From contig CAXPOZ010000002.1 in NCBI GenBank assembly GCA_964219355.1, positions 62,001 to 126,000 of the forward strand: a stretch of 64,000 nucleotides of DNA, written 5' to 3'. Within the stretch, counting starts at the first letter, position 1, and every line of letters begins with the position of its first letter. The notes below the pieces were generated by a model. It worked only from the letters and a program-made list of their open reading frames with translations. It was not told where the DNA came from and did not search any database. The DNA is from Parvularcula sp964219355. GTDB lineage: Bacteria > Pseudomonadota > Alphaproteobacteria > Caulobacterales > Parvularculaceae. The translations under genes and the position numbers were made by a program. Shown here piece by piece: positions 24,177 to 33,383 of the stretch.

Positions 24177-25511
24177 TCAGCGGGCGAGGGCTGTCACCTT
24201 GCCCCACCACAGCATCAGCGTCCCGGCTCTTGCCAGCATGAAAATCCCGAAGGCGAGCCACAGCCCGTGATTGCCCAAAAGCGGCTGGAGCCCATAGGCG
24301 CTGACCGCAAAGAGGAGGAGCGATAGGGCCATGGAATTCCTCAGCTCCGGTCCTCGAGTCGCGCCGATAAAGACCCCGTCGAGATAAAAGGGGAGGGCAA
24401 GGATCAGCGGAGAGACGGCAGCCCAGATGTAATAAAGCTCGACCTCGCGGCGCAGATCGGGGGCGGCACCCTGCGGGATCACCATGGCGAGGGCCGGCGC
24501 CCGGCCGATGAGAAGGGCAAGGAATAAGAGCCCGGCAAAGATCGTGGTCAGTATCGCAGTGGCGCGGACGGCGGCGGTAAAGCGCTCCGCGCGATGCTCC
24601 TTGCGCCCCAGCGCCGTGCCGACCAGCGATTCAGCGGCAATGGCGGGGCCATCGAGGGCGAGACCTGTGACAAGAACGATCTGCATCAGGATCTGATTGG
24701 CAGCGAGGGTGAGGTCACCGAACCTTGACCCGGCCCGCATGAACCACGCGAAGGTAAGAGATAATAGCAGGGTACGGATGAAAATATTGGCATTGAGCGC
24801 GAAGAACCCCTGAAGGTCATGGGTCAGGCGGTCCCGCTGCCAGTCCCTGCTGATCCCGCCGCGCTGGTGAAGGACAAACAGGATCGCGACGCCCATTGCG
24901 ACGAGGCTGAAAACCTCCGCCAAAACCGTGCCGAGCGCGATGCCCGCGACCCCCATCTCAAGGCCAAGCACGAACCAGATATCGAGCACGCCGTTGAGGA
25001 TCACCGTGCCGATGATTGCCGCCCCCATCAGGCCCGTTCGTCCCTGCCCGGAGAGCCAGCCCGCCGCCGCCGTCGAGGCGATCGCAAAAGGCGCGGCCAG
25101 AAAGCGGATCTCAAGGAAAGTACCCATGGCGCTGAGTGCCTCGGCGCTGACCGCATCATCGGCCATGGTCACGGCGGCAAGCTGTGTGATGGGTGCGCGA
25201 AGCACGAGGACGATCAGCCCCAGTACCGCGCCTAGCACCAGCCCCTGCACAAGATAAGCGCGAAGCCCCGCCTCATCCTCCTCGCCATGGGCGCGGGCGA
25301 CTTGTCCGGCGGTGCTCATGCGGATGAAGGCAAGCGGCCAGTAAAGAAGGGAGACCACAGCGCTGGCGAGCGCCACGCCTGCAATATCAGCCGGGCTGCC
25401 GGCGCGGGCCAGTACGGCAGAATCAACGACCCCGAGCAGCGGCGTGATCATCGCGGCAAGGCTCGCCGGCCAGGCAAGCCGGAAGGCGCTGTTGAGGGAG
25501 GCAGACTTCAT
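24177..25511 (-). CDS. MATE family efflux transporter (DinF-like)
   Basis: A 444-residue protein with 12 membrane helices in two halves. Typical segments are AFRLAWPASLAAMITPLLGVVDSAVLARAG at the start, FLEIRFLAAPFAIASTAAAGWLSGQGRT, AANQILMQIVLVTGLALDGPAIAAESLVG and a second-half APDLRREVELYYIWAAVSPLILALPFYLDGVFIGATRG. These fit the DinF/eukaryotic-like branch of MATE exporters, which use Na+ or H+ gradients to expel drugs or metabolites. It precedes the GH105 gene by 43 bp on the same strand. The substrate is unknown. Confidence 0.9.
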   Translation of the reverse strand: MKSASLNSAFRLAWPASLAAMITPLLGVVDSAVLARAGSPADIAGVALASAVVSLLYWPLAFIRMSTAGQVARAHGEEDEAGLRAYLVQGLVLGAVLGLIVLVLRAPITQLAAVTMADDAVSAEALSAMGTFLEIRFLAAPFAIASTAAAGWLSGQGRTGLMGAAIIGTVILNGVLDIWFVLGLEMGVAGIALGTVLAEVFSLVAMGVAILFVLHQRGGISRDWQRDRLTHDLQGFFALNANIFIRTLLLSLTFAWFMRAGSRFGDLTLAANQILMQIVLVTGLALDGPAIAAESLVGTALGRKEHRAERFTAAVRATAILTTIFAGLLFLALLIGRAPALAMVIPQGAAPDLRREVELYYIWAAVSPLILALPFYLDGVFIGATRGPELRNSMALSLLLFAVSAYGLQPLLGNHGLWLAFGIFMLARAGTLMLWWGKVTALAR

Positions 25512-25711
25512 CCCAAGCGCGCTAGCGCCCGGCGCGGGCCTTGGCCAGTGGTCTTGAGCCTGCTGAACCCGGCTCTCCGCGCCTCTTATGGCGGCCCAAC
25601 GCCCCGGAACGGCGGGCGGAATGTGACAGGTCCCTCAATCGTGCTAAATAAAGAACGGGAGACAATATCAGCGCCGCTTTATTGGTATGCTGATCAGTTG
25701 CGAGGGGATAG

Positions 25712-28423
25712 ATGATGATTGCCCGGTTTATACTCGGATGCCTCGGCGTATTCGCCATGATCCAGCCCGCCTATGCAGAGAAATGGCCGACGACCGAATT
25801 TGTCTTTGAAAAGACCGATCCTTACTCCTCCGTACCGAGTTTTCTGAATCCGTTCAGCGGTTTCAGCAGTGCGGAGAAAAAGGTCATCGCTGATTACGAG
25901 GCCTATCTCTCCGAAGTTGCCGTCTATTATGAAAAGCTGGGCTTCAAGGCGCCGCCCCTCGAGCGAACCAAGGGAAGAAAAGGCGGCAACGCCTATCGCG
26001 TCTATTTCTTCGACTATGATGATGACGATCCGATTGCGCGTGCGTCGTATTCGGAGAACGGACGGATCACGCTTCAGGTCGATTACTCACGCGCAATCGT
26101 CAAGGGAAAGCCCGTCGACAGGACGTATGAAGACCTTGCGCATGAGCTTTTTCACAACATCCAGCGCGGCTACCAGCTTTCTTATGAACTCGATCATGGC
26201 AACTGGATCATGGAAGGGCAGGCGCAGGCATTGGGCATGGATGCGGCGTGGCGTCTACGGAAGATCGATGTCTACAAGGGCAAGCAGGATGGCTACCGGC
26301 TTGGCGGGCGTCGCTATTATGAGCCTCTACCAGCAACGGACACGCAGAAGAGCTACCGGACCGCCTCCTTTTGGCGCTATCTGGGCGAGCAGCATGCGGC
26401 GTCGAAGCATAATGCCCGGCCCGGCGTCGCTGTGCTGTTGCCGGATTACAGCTATCTGGTGGAGGTCTTCGACAATCCGTTCGGGGGCCCGGTGTCGGCC
26501 AATGGCGACATGATGTGGCTCGATGAAGGCTTACGCAAGGCAACGGGTATTGGTCTTGCCCGTCACTATGCGTCCTTTACCTCGACCTTCGCCGCTTATG
26601 TGCCTGCGCGCCTGACCGCTGAGCCGACGACATCCGCTCAGCAGGCAGAGGATAACTGGCTGAATTTTATCTTCGGAACCTGTCCGACGATTTCTCTCTC
26701 GCCCGGTAAGCCATCTGGTGATGCACGGCTCGACCTGCGCAAGAACGCTTCAAGATGCTTCAAGGCCGAGGTTACGGGCGAGGGCAATGCGGATATCTCG
26801 ATCCATGTAAGGGGGGAGACGATTGCTGCGCTCAAGGCGCTTTATGTTGGCACGTCCGGTGGTGACCGGGTGGGCGGTGTGCAGATCGTTCCGTCCCCTG
26901 CCGGGGGCGGCTACCTAGGCCATTGGCGTTTCCGCATTGCTGGCGGCGAACCGCAGGTCTTCATCATCAGCAATATGGCGGATAATCCTGCGCTTACGAA
27001 GAATTTCCCTGTCACCGTCAATGTGACGACCAGCCGTTGGGAAAGTTCGATGACGAGCCCCCGGCCGCAGAAAAGCGCTAGCAACAGCTCGCAGCAGAAG
27101 GCCGCCTCAGCCGCGGCAGCACCGAGCAGCAGCAATCCGGGCTTCCGCGATCCTTCACGTGAGGCCGCGCAGGCCGAACTCGCCGCCGGGCTCAAATCCC
27201 TCAGTAACCAGACGGCGCTAGGGAGCCATGCGAGTTTCGAGCGGAGACGGGCGCCCTGCCAGAAAGACTTTGCCCTGACCGGATGTGGTCCTTTGACATC
27301 CATCCAGCTTGAGCTGACGCCGGGTGCCATTGGTGATCTGACCCAGACGACGGGAACAGGCGGCGGGCTCGGTCAGGTGATGAGCCAGTTTACGGCGATT
27401 GCGGATAATGGCGCCTTCCGGACGGATCGCGACTGGAAAGCCGCTATGCAGGAAGCCAAGGACTCTGAAGGCTCGTCCGTGGGCATCACCATGCCGCTGA
27501 TCGAATACGGCTTCACCGGCTCATTCGATAATGCGGCAATTGTCGTCAATGGCGGCAAGGGGAGCGGGAATTATCAGGCCCTAGGTCCACAGGATTCCCA
27601 AATCGGCCGGGGCCGGGCCTTCCGGCAATCTGGCAAGGTGACGATCGAGGAATTCACCCCTTACGTCATGCGCGGGTCATTCTCCGCAAACCTGACGGAT
27701 ATGAGCCGTGTTGAATTCACCGAGGAAGATGTTGATCCGACCTTGCCGATCCATCGGACGATCAGTGGCCGGTTCGTCATCGCAGCGCCATGGGAGGGTG
27801 ACCCTCAGTTTGCTGATTATGTGCCGACATCCGTGGATTCCGGGATGCAGGATCTGGCGCAGGCCTTTCCGGGCGTGGGCAATGGCGATGTGTCCGATCT
27901 GATGACGCAAAAAACGCCGGCGGGTTCCGGCGGAACGCTGGGCGCTTTTCCGACCTGTGATTGCGGATGCGAGCCGCTCGAGACCTATTCAGCTGTCTGC
28001 CAGCCTGTCTGCAAGGTCAAATACATGCAGTGCCATTGGCAGGCCGCTGCCTCTATGGACTATGACATCAGGAAGAAAGAACGAGACGCGCTTGAGGCTG
28101 ATGTCGATATGATGCGGGAAGATCTGAAGCGATTTGTTCGTGAACAGAATAAGATGGATCAGGAAGAGGCTTATCTGCAGCTATTTGACGAACAGGAAAC
28201 CGCAGAGGACAAACGCCGAATTCTGATGAGCTACGGTATGAATGTCGGCAAATACGGCGATGACGAGACCCAGCGGGCGGCGGCAAACCCACATATTCAG
28301 ACCAGGGATGAATATATCGCCGGGCTAAAAGAACAGGACCTGCCCCAGAAGACGATTGATCATCTTATCGGCCTGATGGATGAAGCCATGGAAGAGGTCG
28401 GAGGCTGGCCGGAACCGCAATGA
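25712..28423 (+). CDS. large secreted gluzincin-like putative metalloprotease
   Basis: A 903-residue exported protein that I do not recognise as a named family. A signal peptide spans residues 1-22 (ends AYAEKW). A zinc-peptidase motif HELFH lies at 144-148, and a third ligand candidate Glu168 in NWIMEGQAQALG is 19 residues later, the gluzincin spacing. WIMEGQA resembles the WxxEGxA helix of peptidase-MA enzymes. Residues about 330-450 look like a beta-domain with two Cys. A Ser/Ala-rich linker (SASNSSQQKAASAAAAPSSS) spans about 455-475. A second beta-rich region with ESSVGITMP-like repeats follows at 520-720. A cysteine cluster (CDCGCEP...CQPVCKVKYMQC) lies at about 750-775 and ends in a charged coiled coil (780-840). 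GAGGGG precedes the ATG. Single gene, no obvious partner. Confidence 0.78.
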   Translation: MMIARFILGCLGVFAMIQPAYAEKWPTTEFVFEKTDPYSSVPSFLNPFSGFSSAEKKVIADYEAYLSEVAVYYEKLGFKAPPLERTKGRKGGNAYRVYFFDYDDDDPIARASYSENGRITLQVDYSRAIVKGKPVDRTYEDLAHELFHNIQRGYQLSYELDHGNWIMEGQAQALGMDAAWRLRKIDVYKGKQDGYRLGGRRYYEPLPATDTQKSYRTASFWRYLGEQHAASKHNARPGVAVLLPDYSYLVEVFDNPFGGPVSANGDMMWLDEGLRKATGIGLARHYASFTSTFAAYVPARLTAEPTTSAQQAEDNWLNFIFGTCPTISLSPGKPSGDARLDLRKNASRCFKAEVTGEGNADISIHVRGETIAALKALYVGTSGGDRVGGVQIVPSPAGGGYLGHWRFRIAGGEPQVFIISNMADNPALTKNFPVTVNVTTSRWESSMTSPRPQKSASNSSQQKAASAAAAPSSSNPGFRDPSREAAQAELAAGLKSLSNQTALGSHASFERRRAPCQKDFALTGCGPLTSIQLELTPGAIGDLTQTTGTGGGLGQVMSQFTAIADNGAFRTDRDWKAAMQEAKDSEGSSVGITMPLIEYGFTGSFDNAAIVVNGGKGSGNYQALGPQDSQIGRGRAFRQSGKVTIEEFTPYVMRGSFSANLTDMSRVEFTEEDVDPTLPIHRTISGRFVIAAPWEGDPQFADYVPTSVDSGMQDLAQAFPGVGNGDVSDLMTQKTPAGSGGTLGAFPTCDCGCEPLETYSAVCQPVCKVKYMQCHWQAAASMDYDIRKKERDALEADVDMMREDLKRFVREQNKMDQEEAYLQLFDEQETAEDKRRILMSYGMNVGKYGDDETQRAAANPHIQTRDEYIAGLKEQDLPQKTIDHLIGLMDEAMEEVGGWPEPQ

Positions 28424-28439
28424 TAAAGAGGTCGCGGCC

Positions 28440-29309
28440 TTATTCTGCGTAGAGGAATTCGAGCGCCTGCGGGAAACGCTTCGCCCAGGCGACCTCAGAA
28501 TGAATGGCGCATTCATCGATGACGGCGAGCAGCCGGTCTTCGCCAAGGCCTTTTTCAAGCAGATAGTCCGTCATCTGTAGATGCAGGGCAACAAGCTGGT
28601 CGTCGCGTTCTTGCGGCGCGGCGGGGCAGGTGCCGGTGATCTCGCGGGTGCCCATCGCGGTGTAGATCCGCGCGGGCCAGATCTCTGGGCGGCTCTCTTT
28701 GATCTTCTCCATCACCCGGAACTCAGAAACCCAGAGCGACGGGCTTTCGACCAGCAGCCGGGAGAAAAGCGACGGATCATCTATCGCCACCGTTAGGGTC
28801 GCAATTCCGCCAAAAGAAGAGCCGCCCAGCGCACGGTCATTCGTAGACGCTTTATATTTCCCTTCGATCAGTGGGAAGATATCTTGGCGGAAGAACTGGT
28901 CAAGCGCCGTGCCCATCGCCTCCTCATCTGCAAGCCCTACCATGGGCTCGCCAAAGGGGAGATATTCTGCGGAACGGTGGATGCCAGCATTATCAATGCC
29001 GACAATGATGATGGGCGCGATCTTCCCTTCACGGATCAGGCGGGCAGCCGTCTCATCCGCTTCCCATTCGGCCCCGGAATATTCCGACAGCGCTGCATCA
29101 AAAAGGTTTTGCCCGTCGAACATGTAAAAGACAGGGAAGGGGCCTTCGGCTTCGTCATAACCCTCGGGCAGCCAGACGCGGATATTTCGTGTCCGCTCAA
29201 AGGTCGTATCGGTCAGCTCGAATATTTCGATCCGGGCCGGCGAGGACGAGGGGAGGCTTGCGCAAGCAGCCAGAAGAAGGAGCAGGAGTGCCGATCCGAG
29301 CCGTTTCAT
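28440..29309 (-). CDS. alpha/beta-hydrolase esterase lipoprotein (esterase D/enterochelin esterase-like)
   Basis: A 289-residue putative esterase with a lipoprotein signal (LLLLLLAACASLPS). The catalytic domain has IRVWLPEGYDEAEGPFPVFYMFDGQNLFD, then IIIVGIDNAGIHRSAEYLPFGEP. The nucleophile elbow is LGGSSFGGIATL near residue 150, and a likely catalytic His is in DECAIHSEVAWAKRFPQAL. This matches the putative-esterase family (Fes/IroE/esterase D), which cleaves siderophore or acyl esters. The lipid anchor places it in the periplasm or outer membrane. No siderophore genes are nearby, so the substrate is open. Confidence 0.86.
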   Translation of the reverse strand: MKRLGSALLLLLLAACASLPSSSPARIEIFELTDTTFERTRNIRVWLPEGYDEAEGPFPVFYMFDGQNLFDAALSEYSGAEWEADETAARLIREGKIAPIIIVGIDNAGIHRSAEYLPFGEPMVGLADEEAMGTALDQFFRQDIFPLIEGKYKASTNDRALGGSSFGGIATLTVAIDDPSLFSRLLVESPSLWVSEFRVMEKIKESRPEIWPARIYTAMGTREITGTCPAAPQERDDQLVALHLQMTDYLLEKGLGEDRLLAVIDECAIHSEVAWAKRFPQALEFLYAE

Positions 29310-29334
29310 GAGTGACCTTCTCCGTCTGCCGGTT

Positions 29335-29772
29335 CTAATTGCTGAGCGCGACCGATCTCAGCCTTATGGTGCGGATGATCATGTAAAGAAGAAAGCCTGC
29401 CGGGCCGAACATGAAGGTCAGGATCAGGCAGGGGATGACGAGCAGGTGCGGAATGCCGTGCGTCCGCGAATCGCGCACTTCCCACGCCCCGACGAACAAA
29501 TCGAAGGCGAGATAGTGAAACCAGCCGACAAGCATGACCTGATCATTGGCGAACATCGCTTTGACGCCTTGAAGCGAGGTGAAATCGAGCGGCGCGGTTG
29601 AGGGCTCGCCCAGCGGCACGAAAAGCAGGGTGACATAGGCAACGGCAAGCAGGAGCGGGATCAGGACGGCAGCTATGATTTGCGTCCCCCGCCAGAAGGG
29701 CAGGAACGCAAGTGGCAACCATCCTGCAAGGACTCCCATATTACCTATTGAGAACAAGAGATCAGGTGTCAT
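29335..29772 (-). CDS. ABA4-like membrane protein (DUF4281)
   Basis: A 145-residue, four-helix membrane protein. The blocks LLFSIGNMGVLAGWLPLAFLP, ANDQVMLVGWFHYLAFDLFVGAWEVRDS, HGIPHLLVIPCLILTFMFGPAGFLLY match the ABA4-like family. In plants ABA4 is needed for neoxanthin formation. Bacterial members are usually found in carotenoid producers, but their reaction is not settled. The gene is divergent from a TetR regulator with only 62 bp between start codons, which suggests local control. A carotenoid oxygenase gene lies at 62023, too far for operon linkage. Confidence 0.85.
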   Translation of the reverse strand: MTPDLLFSIGNMGVLAGWLPLAFLPFWRGTQIIAAVLIPLLLAVAYVTLLFVPLGEPSTAPLDFTSLQGVKAMFANDQVMLVGWFHYLAFDLFVGAWEVRDSRTHGIPHLLVIPCLILTFMFGPAGFLLYMIIRTIRLRSVALSN

Positions 29773-29834
29773 AGGAATGGCCTCCCGGTACCCATGATCT
29801 AGACGCAGTCTACTTTACCGGCCACAATCGTCTC

Positions 29835-30452
29835 ATGGAATCAGTCGACCAGCCAAGAACAACCTCCAGCCGCCCCTACCATCATGGGGATCTTCGCAAT
29901 GCCGTTATTGAGGCGGCGTTGTCGCTCCTCAAGGAACGCGGTGTCGAAGGCGTTACTTTGCGCCAGTGTGCAGCAAGGGCGGGGGTCAGCCATGGCGCGC
30001 CGGGTCACCATTTCGGCGATCTGAAGGGCGTTCTGACGGCAATTGCCGCCCTCGGCTTTGAGGGGCAGGTCGCTCATCAGGAAGCAGCTCTTGCAGGGCG
30101 GACCGATCCGGTCGAGCGCCTCGCAGCGATTGGCGGGGCCTATGTCGGCTTTGCTGTCACGCACCCTGCGCATTTCTCGTTGATGTTCCGCCGCGACCGG
30201 CTGCGGACCGATGATCCGGCCTTTGTCGCCGCATCAGGCCGCGCAGGTGAGATCCTGCTTGAAGAAACCTACCGCTATATCGGCGATCACCCCCATGCCC
30301 GCCAGTTCCGGGATATGGTCTGGTCGATCGTGCATGGCTATGCGAGCCTGCTCATCAGCGGACAAAAAAAGCCGCCCGAGAATCCCGAAGCGGCTGCTTT
30401 TCAGATGCAATTGGCATTCTTGCGGGGGTTTGACCCCGACACGCTCGGTTAA
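29835..30452 (+). CDS. TetR/AcrR family repressor with WHG-type C-terminal domain
   Basis: A 205-residue regulator. The N-terminal HTH is YHHGDLRNAVIEAALSLLKE...VTLRQCAARAGVSHGAPGHHFGD (residues 18-70). RPYHHGDLR with HFGDLKGVL is characteristic of the TetR branch carrying the TetR_C_33/WHG ligand domain; the latter shows VGFAVTHPAHFSLMFRRD near residue 110 and WSIVHGYASLLISG. The ligand is unknown. It is divergent from the ABA4-like gene, its likely target, and its 3' end overlaps rpmE by 4 bp in convergent orientation. Confidence 0.9.
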   Translation: MESVDQPRTTSSRPYHHGDLRNAVIEAALSLLKERGVEGVTLRQCAARAGVSHGAPGHHFGDLKGVLTAIAALGFEGQVAHQEAALAGRTDPVERLAAIGGAYVGFAVTHPAHFSLMFRRDRLRTDDPAFVAASGRAGEILLEETYRYIGDHPHARQFRDMVWSIVHGYASLLISGQKKPPENPEAAAFQMQLAFLRGFDPDTLG

Positions 30453-30667
30453 AGACCGAAATTGCCGAATTTCGATTTGAACTTCGACACGCGGCCTTTT
30501 TCGGTGATCCGTGCCGGGCCGCCGGTCCATGCCGGGTGGCTGGTCGGGTCGATGTCGAGGTTGATGTTCGCGCCAGCTTCACCATAGGTCGAGCGCGTCT
30601 GGAACGTGCTGCCGTCGGTCATCGTCACGGTGATGAAGTGGTAATCGGGATGAATGTCTTTTTTCAT
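30449..30667 (-). CDS. rpmE: 50S ribosomal protein L31, zinc-free form
   Basis: A 72-residue ribosomal protein that bridges the subunits. The start MKKDIHPDYHFITVTMTDGS, the middle DIDPTSHPAWTGG and the end GRVSKFKSKFGNFGL are diagnostic of L31. The four zinc-ligand cysteines of the C+ form are absent, so this is the C- form. It is monocistronic and convergent with the TetR gene (4-bp overlap). On its own strand a TTGCCC-N17-TATCTG sequence lies about 50 bp upstream of the start and could be its promoter. Confidence 0.97.
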   Translation of the reverse strand: MKKDIHPDYHFITVTMTDGSTFQTRSTYGEAGANINLDIDPTSHPAWTGGPARITEKGRVSKFKSKFGNFGL

Positions 30668-30832
30668 GGCGGTCGCCCAGGTTCTGGCAAAAATTCAGGA
30701 GCGGCGGCAGATACACAAAAGTCTTCCCAAGGGCAAGACGTGAAAGTGCCGAGAGCCAATATATTTCCTAGGGACTTGTCCTCAAGACTGGGATAGGGTT
30801 GTCTCCCAACTCGTAATCGACCTGGGCAGACG

Positions 30833-31885
30833 ATGCGATTTCTGTTTCCGATTGTTGTCCTGATCGCTTTCACTGCGATTCTGGTGGCGTTCACTGTGGC
30901 ATGGGTGGGATTTAGTTTCCGCCAGTTCGAGACCATCGAACCGATGGGAGAGCTCGCCTGTGAAAGCGTGGTCGGCGTTTATGGCGCAGCCGATATCGAG
31001 CCGATCCCGGATACTTCGTCCGTCTATATCTCCTCCCTCGACCGCCGTCGCGACGCAGAACGCGGCGCGATCCTCCGCTTTGACACCGACAATCCGCTTG
31101 ATTCTTCTTCATGGCGTGACCGGACGGGCGGCCAGCCACTCGTCTTCCAGCCGATGGGGATCGATCTTTTCACCTCGTCCCTGCCGGATGGCCGTACTCT
31201 GCGCCGTCTTTTCGTCGTCAATTTCATCGGGCCAGAGATCCTGCTTTATGACATTGATGCGCAAGGCGACCTCGTGCTGCGTGAGGTCTTTACCGATCCG
31301 CGGCTGATCTCGCCCAATGACATCGTTGCGACGGGTCCGCGCAGTTTTTACGTCACCAATGACACGCCGTCCGGGCGCCGGTCTATTCGCGGGAAGGTCG
31401 ACTTCCTCCTCGGGCTGAAGGTCGGTCAGATCCTGCATTATGACGGCAATTCCTGGTCAGACGTGGCTTCCGGCCTTGCCTTCCCGAACGGCATCACTCT
31501 CAGTGATGATGGCGAAAAACTCTACCTCGCTGAGATGCGGGGACGTCGTTTGCTGTCCTATGACCGCAACCCGGATACAGACCAGCTCCGACTCTCCGAT
31601 GCAGTGCGTCTGGGGACGTTCCCCGACAATGTCTCGATTGACGCACGCGGCAATGTGCTTGTCGGTGCCGTGCCCCAGCCGCTTAGCCTCAGCGCCTATA
31701 CTGAAGGGCTACAGGAGACGACCGCCTCCCAGATCCTCCGTGTACATGAGGATGGTGAGGTCGAGACGATCTTCCAGGGGCCGGGTGACCGGCTGTCCGC
31801 CTCGACGACGGCGGTGACCTTACGCAACAAGCTCCTGATCGGCTCACGCTCCGCTGACCGTTTTCTGATGTGCAAAGCCGGCTGA
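30833..31885 (+). CDS. paraoxonase/arylesterase-like beta-propeller (SMP-30 superfamily)
   Basis: A 350-residue protein with an N-terminal membrane anchor (FLFPIVVLIAFTAILVAFTVAW). The six-bladed propeller carries the calcium ligands in the order known from paraoxonase: ISPNDIVATGPRSFYVTND (Asn-Asp), LAFPNGITLSDDG (Asn) and FPDNVSIDARGNVLVG (Asp-Asn). PON-type enzymes hydrolyse lactones, so quorum-signal or sugar lactones are possible substrates. The anchor suggests a periplasmic face. thrC follows 22 bp downstream on the same strand, and the pair may be co-transcribed. Confidence 0.87.
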   Translation: MRFLFPIVVLIAFTAILVAFTVAWVGFSFRQFETIEPMGELACESVVGVYGAADIEPIPDTSSVYISSLDRRRDAERGAILRFDTDNPLDSSSWRDRTGGQPLVFQPMGIDLFTSSLPDGRTLRRLFVVNFIGPEILLYDIDAQGDLVLREVFTDPRLISPNDIVATGPRSFYVTNDTPSGRRSIRGKVDFLLGLKVGQILHYDGNSWSDVASGLAFPNGITLSDDGEKLYLAEMRGRRLLSYDRNPDTDQLRLSDAVRLGTFPDNVSIDARGNVLVGAVPQPLSLSAYTEGLQETTASQILRVHEDGEVETIFQGPGDRLSASTTAVTLRNKLLIGSRSADRFLMCKAG

Positions 31886-31907
31886 CACCGGCTAGGGGTG
31901 AGGGGTT

Positions 31908-33293
31908 ATGACCTATCTCTCGACCCGCGGGGCTGCGCCTCAGCTTTCTTTTGATGATGTCCTGCTGACCGGGCTCGCCCCTGATGGCGGCCTATATGTG
32001 CCAGAGGTCTATCCGACGCTCGATCCATCCGTGATCGAAGGCCTGCGCGGGCGCCCCTATATCGAGGTTGCCGAGGCCGTGATCCGGCCCTTCTCGCCCG
32101 AAGGCGATTTCCACCTTGAGGATGCCTATCGCTCCTTTGCTCATCCGGCGGTCACCCCGCTGGTTCAGACGGGGGCGGAGGATTTCCTCCTGGAGCTGTT
32201 CCACGGCCCGACGCTCGCCTTCAAGGATGTCGCGATGCAGTGGCTGGGGCCGATGTTCTCATCCCGGCTTGCCGCTGCCGGCCGCCGCATGACGATTGTC
32301 TGTGCAACCTCCGGCGATACAGGGGGCGCAGCGATCGAGGCCATGGCAGGGCGCGAGAATATCTCGATCTGCGTCCTTCACCCGAATGACGCGATTTCGA
32401 ATGTCCAGCGTCGTTTCATGACGACAGTGGAGGCGGATAACGTCCTCAATCTCGCGGTCGAGGGCAGTTTCGATGACTGCCAGCGGCTGGTGAAGGAAAT
32501 GTTCGCCCACGATGCATTCCGGCAGGCGGTCTCGCTGGGCGCGGTCAATTCAATCAACTGGGCGAGGATCGTCGCCCAGACGGTCTATTACGTGACTTCG
32601 TCCCTGACCCTTGGCGGGGAAGGGCGGCCCGTTTCCTATTGCGTGCCGACCGGGAATTTCGGCGATATCTTTGCAGGCTTTGTTGCCAAAGAGCTCGGCG
32701 CGCCAATCGGTCAGCTCATCGTTGCGACCAATGAGAATGACATTCTCGACCGCACGCTGCGGACGGGCCGCTATGAAGTGACAGGCGTTGTCAAAACCCA
32801 GTCGCCTTCAATGGATATTCAGGTCTCCAGCAATTTCGAGCGCCTGATCCACGCAGCCAGCGGCGGCGATGCAGAGCTTGTGACGAGCCTCATGGGGGCG
32901 CTCAAGCAGAGCGGCAGTTTCACCCTGCCCGATGGGGTGCGTGCCCGCATGGCAGAGGATTTCCTCTCCTTCCGTGTCAGTGAAGAGGCGGTCAGCGCGC
33001 GCATGTCCAAGACCTTCTCAGAGACCGCCATGCTGGTTGATCCGCATACGGCAGTCGGGCTCGAGGCTGCGGCGCAGGCAAGGGCAGAGGGGCTTAAAGG
33101 GCCGCTGGTCACGCTCTCAACGGCGCATCCCGCGAAATTCCCGGATGCGGTCAAAGCGGCGACGGGCCGGGAGCCGTCTCTGCCGCCGGGCTGCCGCGAC
33201 CTTTACAGCCGCGAGGAGCGATTTGAGGTCATCGGCGCGGATCTTGAAAGCCTCGAGAAGCGGATCAGCACGGGATTTGGCACTGCAGAATAG
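31908..33293 (+). CDS. thrC: threonine synthase
   Basis: A PLP enzyme making threonine from O-phosphohomoserine. The N-terminal MTYLSTRGAAPQLSFDDVLLTGLAPDGGLYVPE is the type of the E. coli/alphaproteobacterial class. The PLP lysine is in FHGPTLAFKDVAMQWLG near residue 110. CATSGDTGGAAIEAMAGR and PTGNFGDIFAGFVAKELG bind the cofactor phosphate. The 461-residue length is normal. The ribosome site GAGGGG is close to ATG 31908. The short palindrome CAAGGCGCCTTG follows the stop at 33307-33318 without a T-run. Confidence 0.97.
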   Translation: MTYLSTRGAAPQLSFDDVLLTGLAPDGGLYVPEVYPTLDPSVIEGLRGRPYIEVAEAVIRPFSPEGDFHLEDAYRSFAHPAVTPLVQTGAEDFLLELFHGPTLAFKDVAMQWLGPMFSSRLAAAGRRMTIVCATSGDTGGAAIEAMAGRENISICVLHPNDAISNVQRRFMTTVEADNVLNLAVEGSFDDCQRLVKEMFAHDAFRQAVSLGAVNSINWARIVAQTVYYVTSSLTLGGEGRPVSYCVPTGNFGDIFAGFVAKELGAPIGQLIVATNENDILDRTLRTGRYEVTGVVKTQSPSMDIQVSSNFERLIHAASGGDAELVTSLMGALKQSGSFTLPDGVRARMAEDFLSFRVSEEAVSARMSKTFSETAMLVDPHTAVGLEAAAQARAEGLKGPLVTLSTAHPAKFPDAVKAATGREPSLPPGCRDLYSREERFEVIGADLESLEKRISTGFGTAE

Positions 33294-33383
33294 CCAATCA
33301 GCCCCGCAAGGCGCCTTGTGCTCACGCGCTCAGTCGGCCACAATCAAGTCCGGGCGGCAGTATCTGGTGGGGTTACAGTCTAG

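Noticed and set aside
33307..33318. Terminator after thrC (CAAGGCGCCTTG)
   Set aside because: A 12-bp palindrome with no loop space and no T-run; insufficient to call a terminator.
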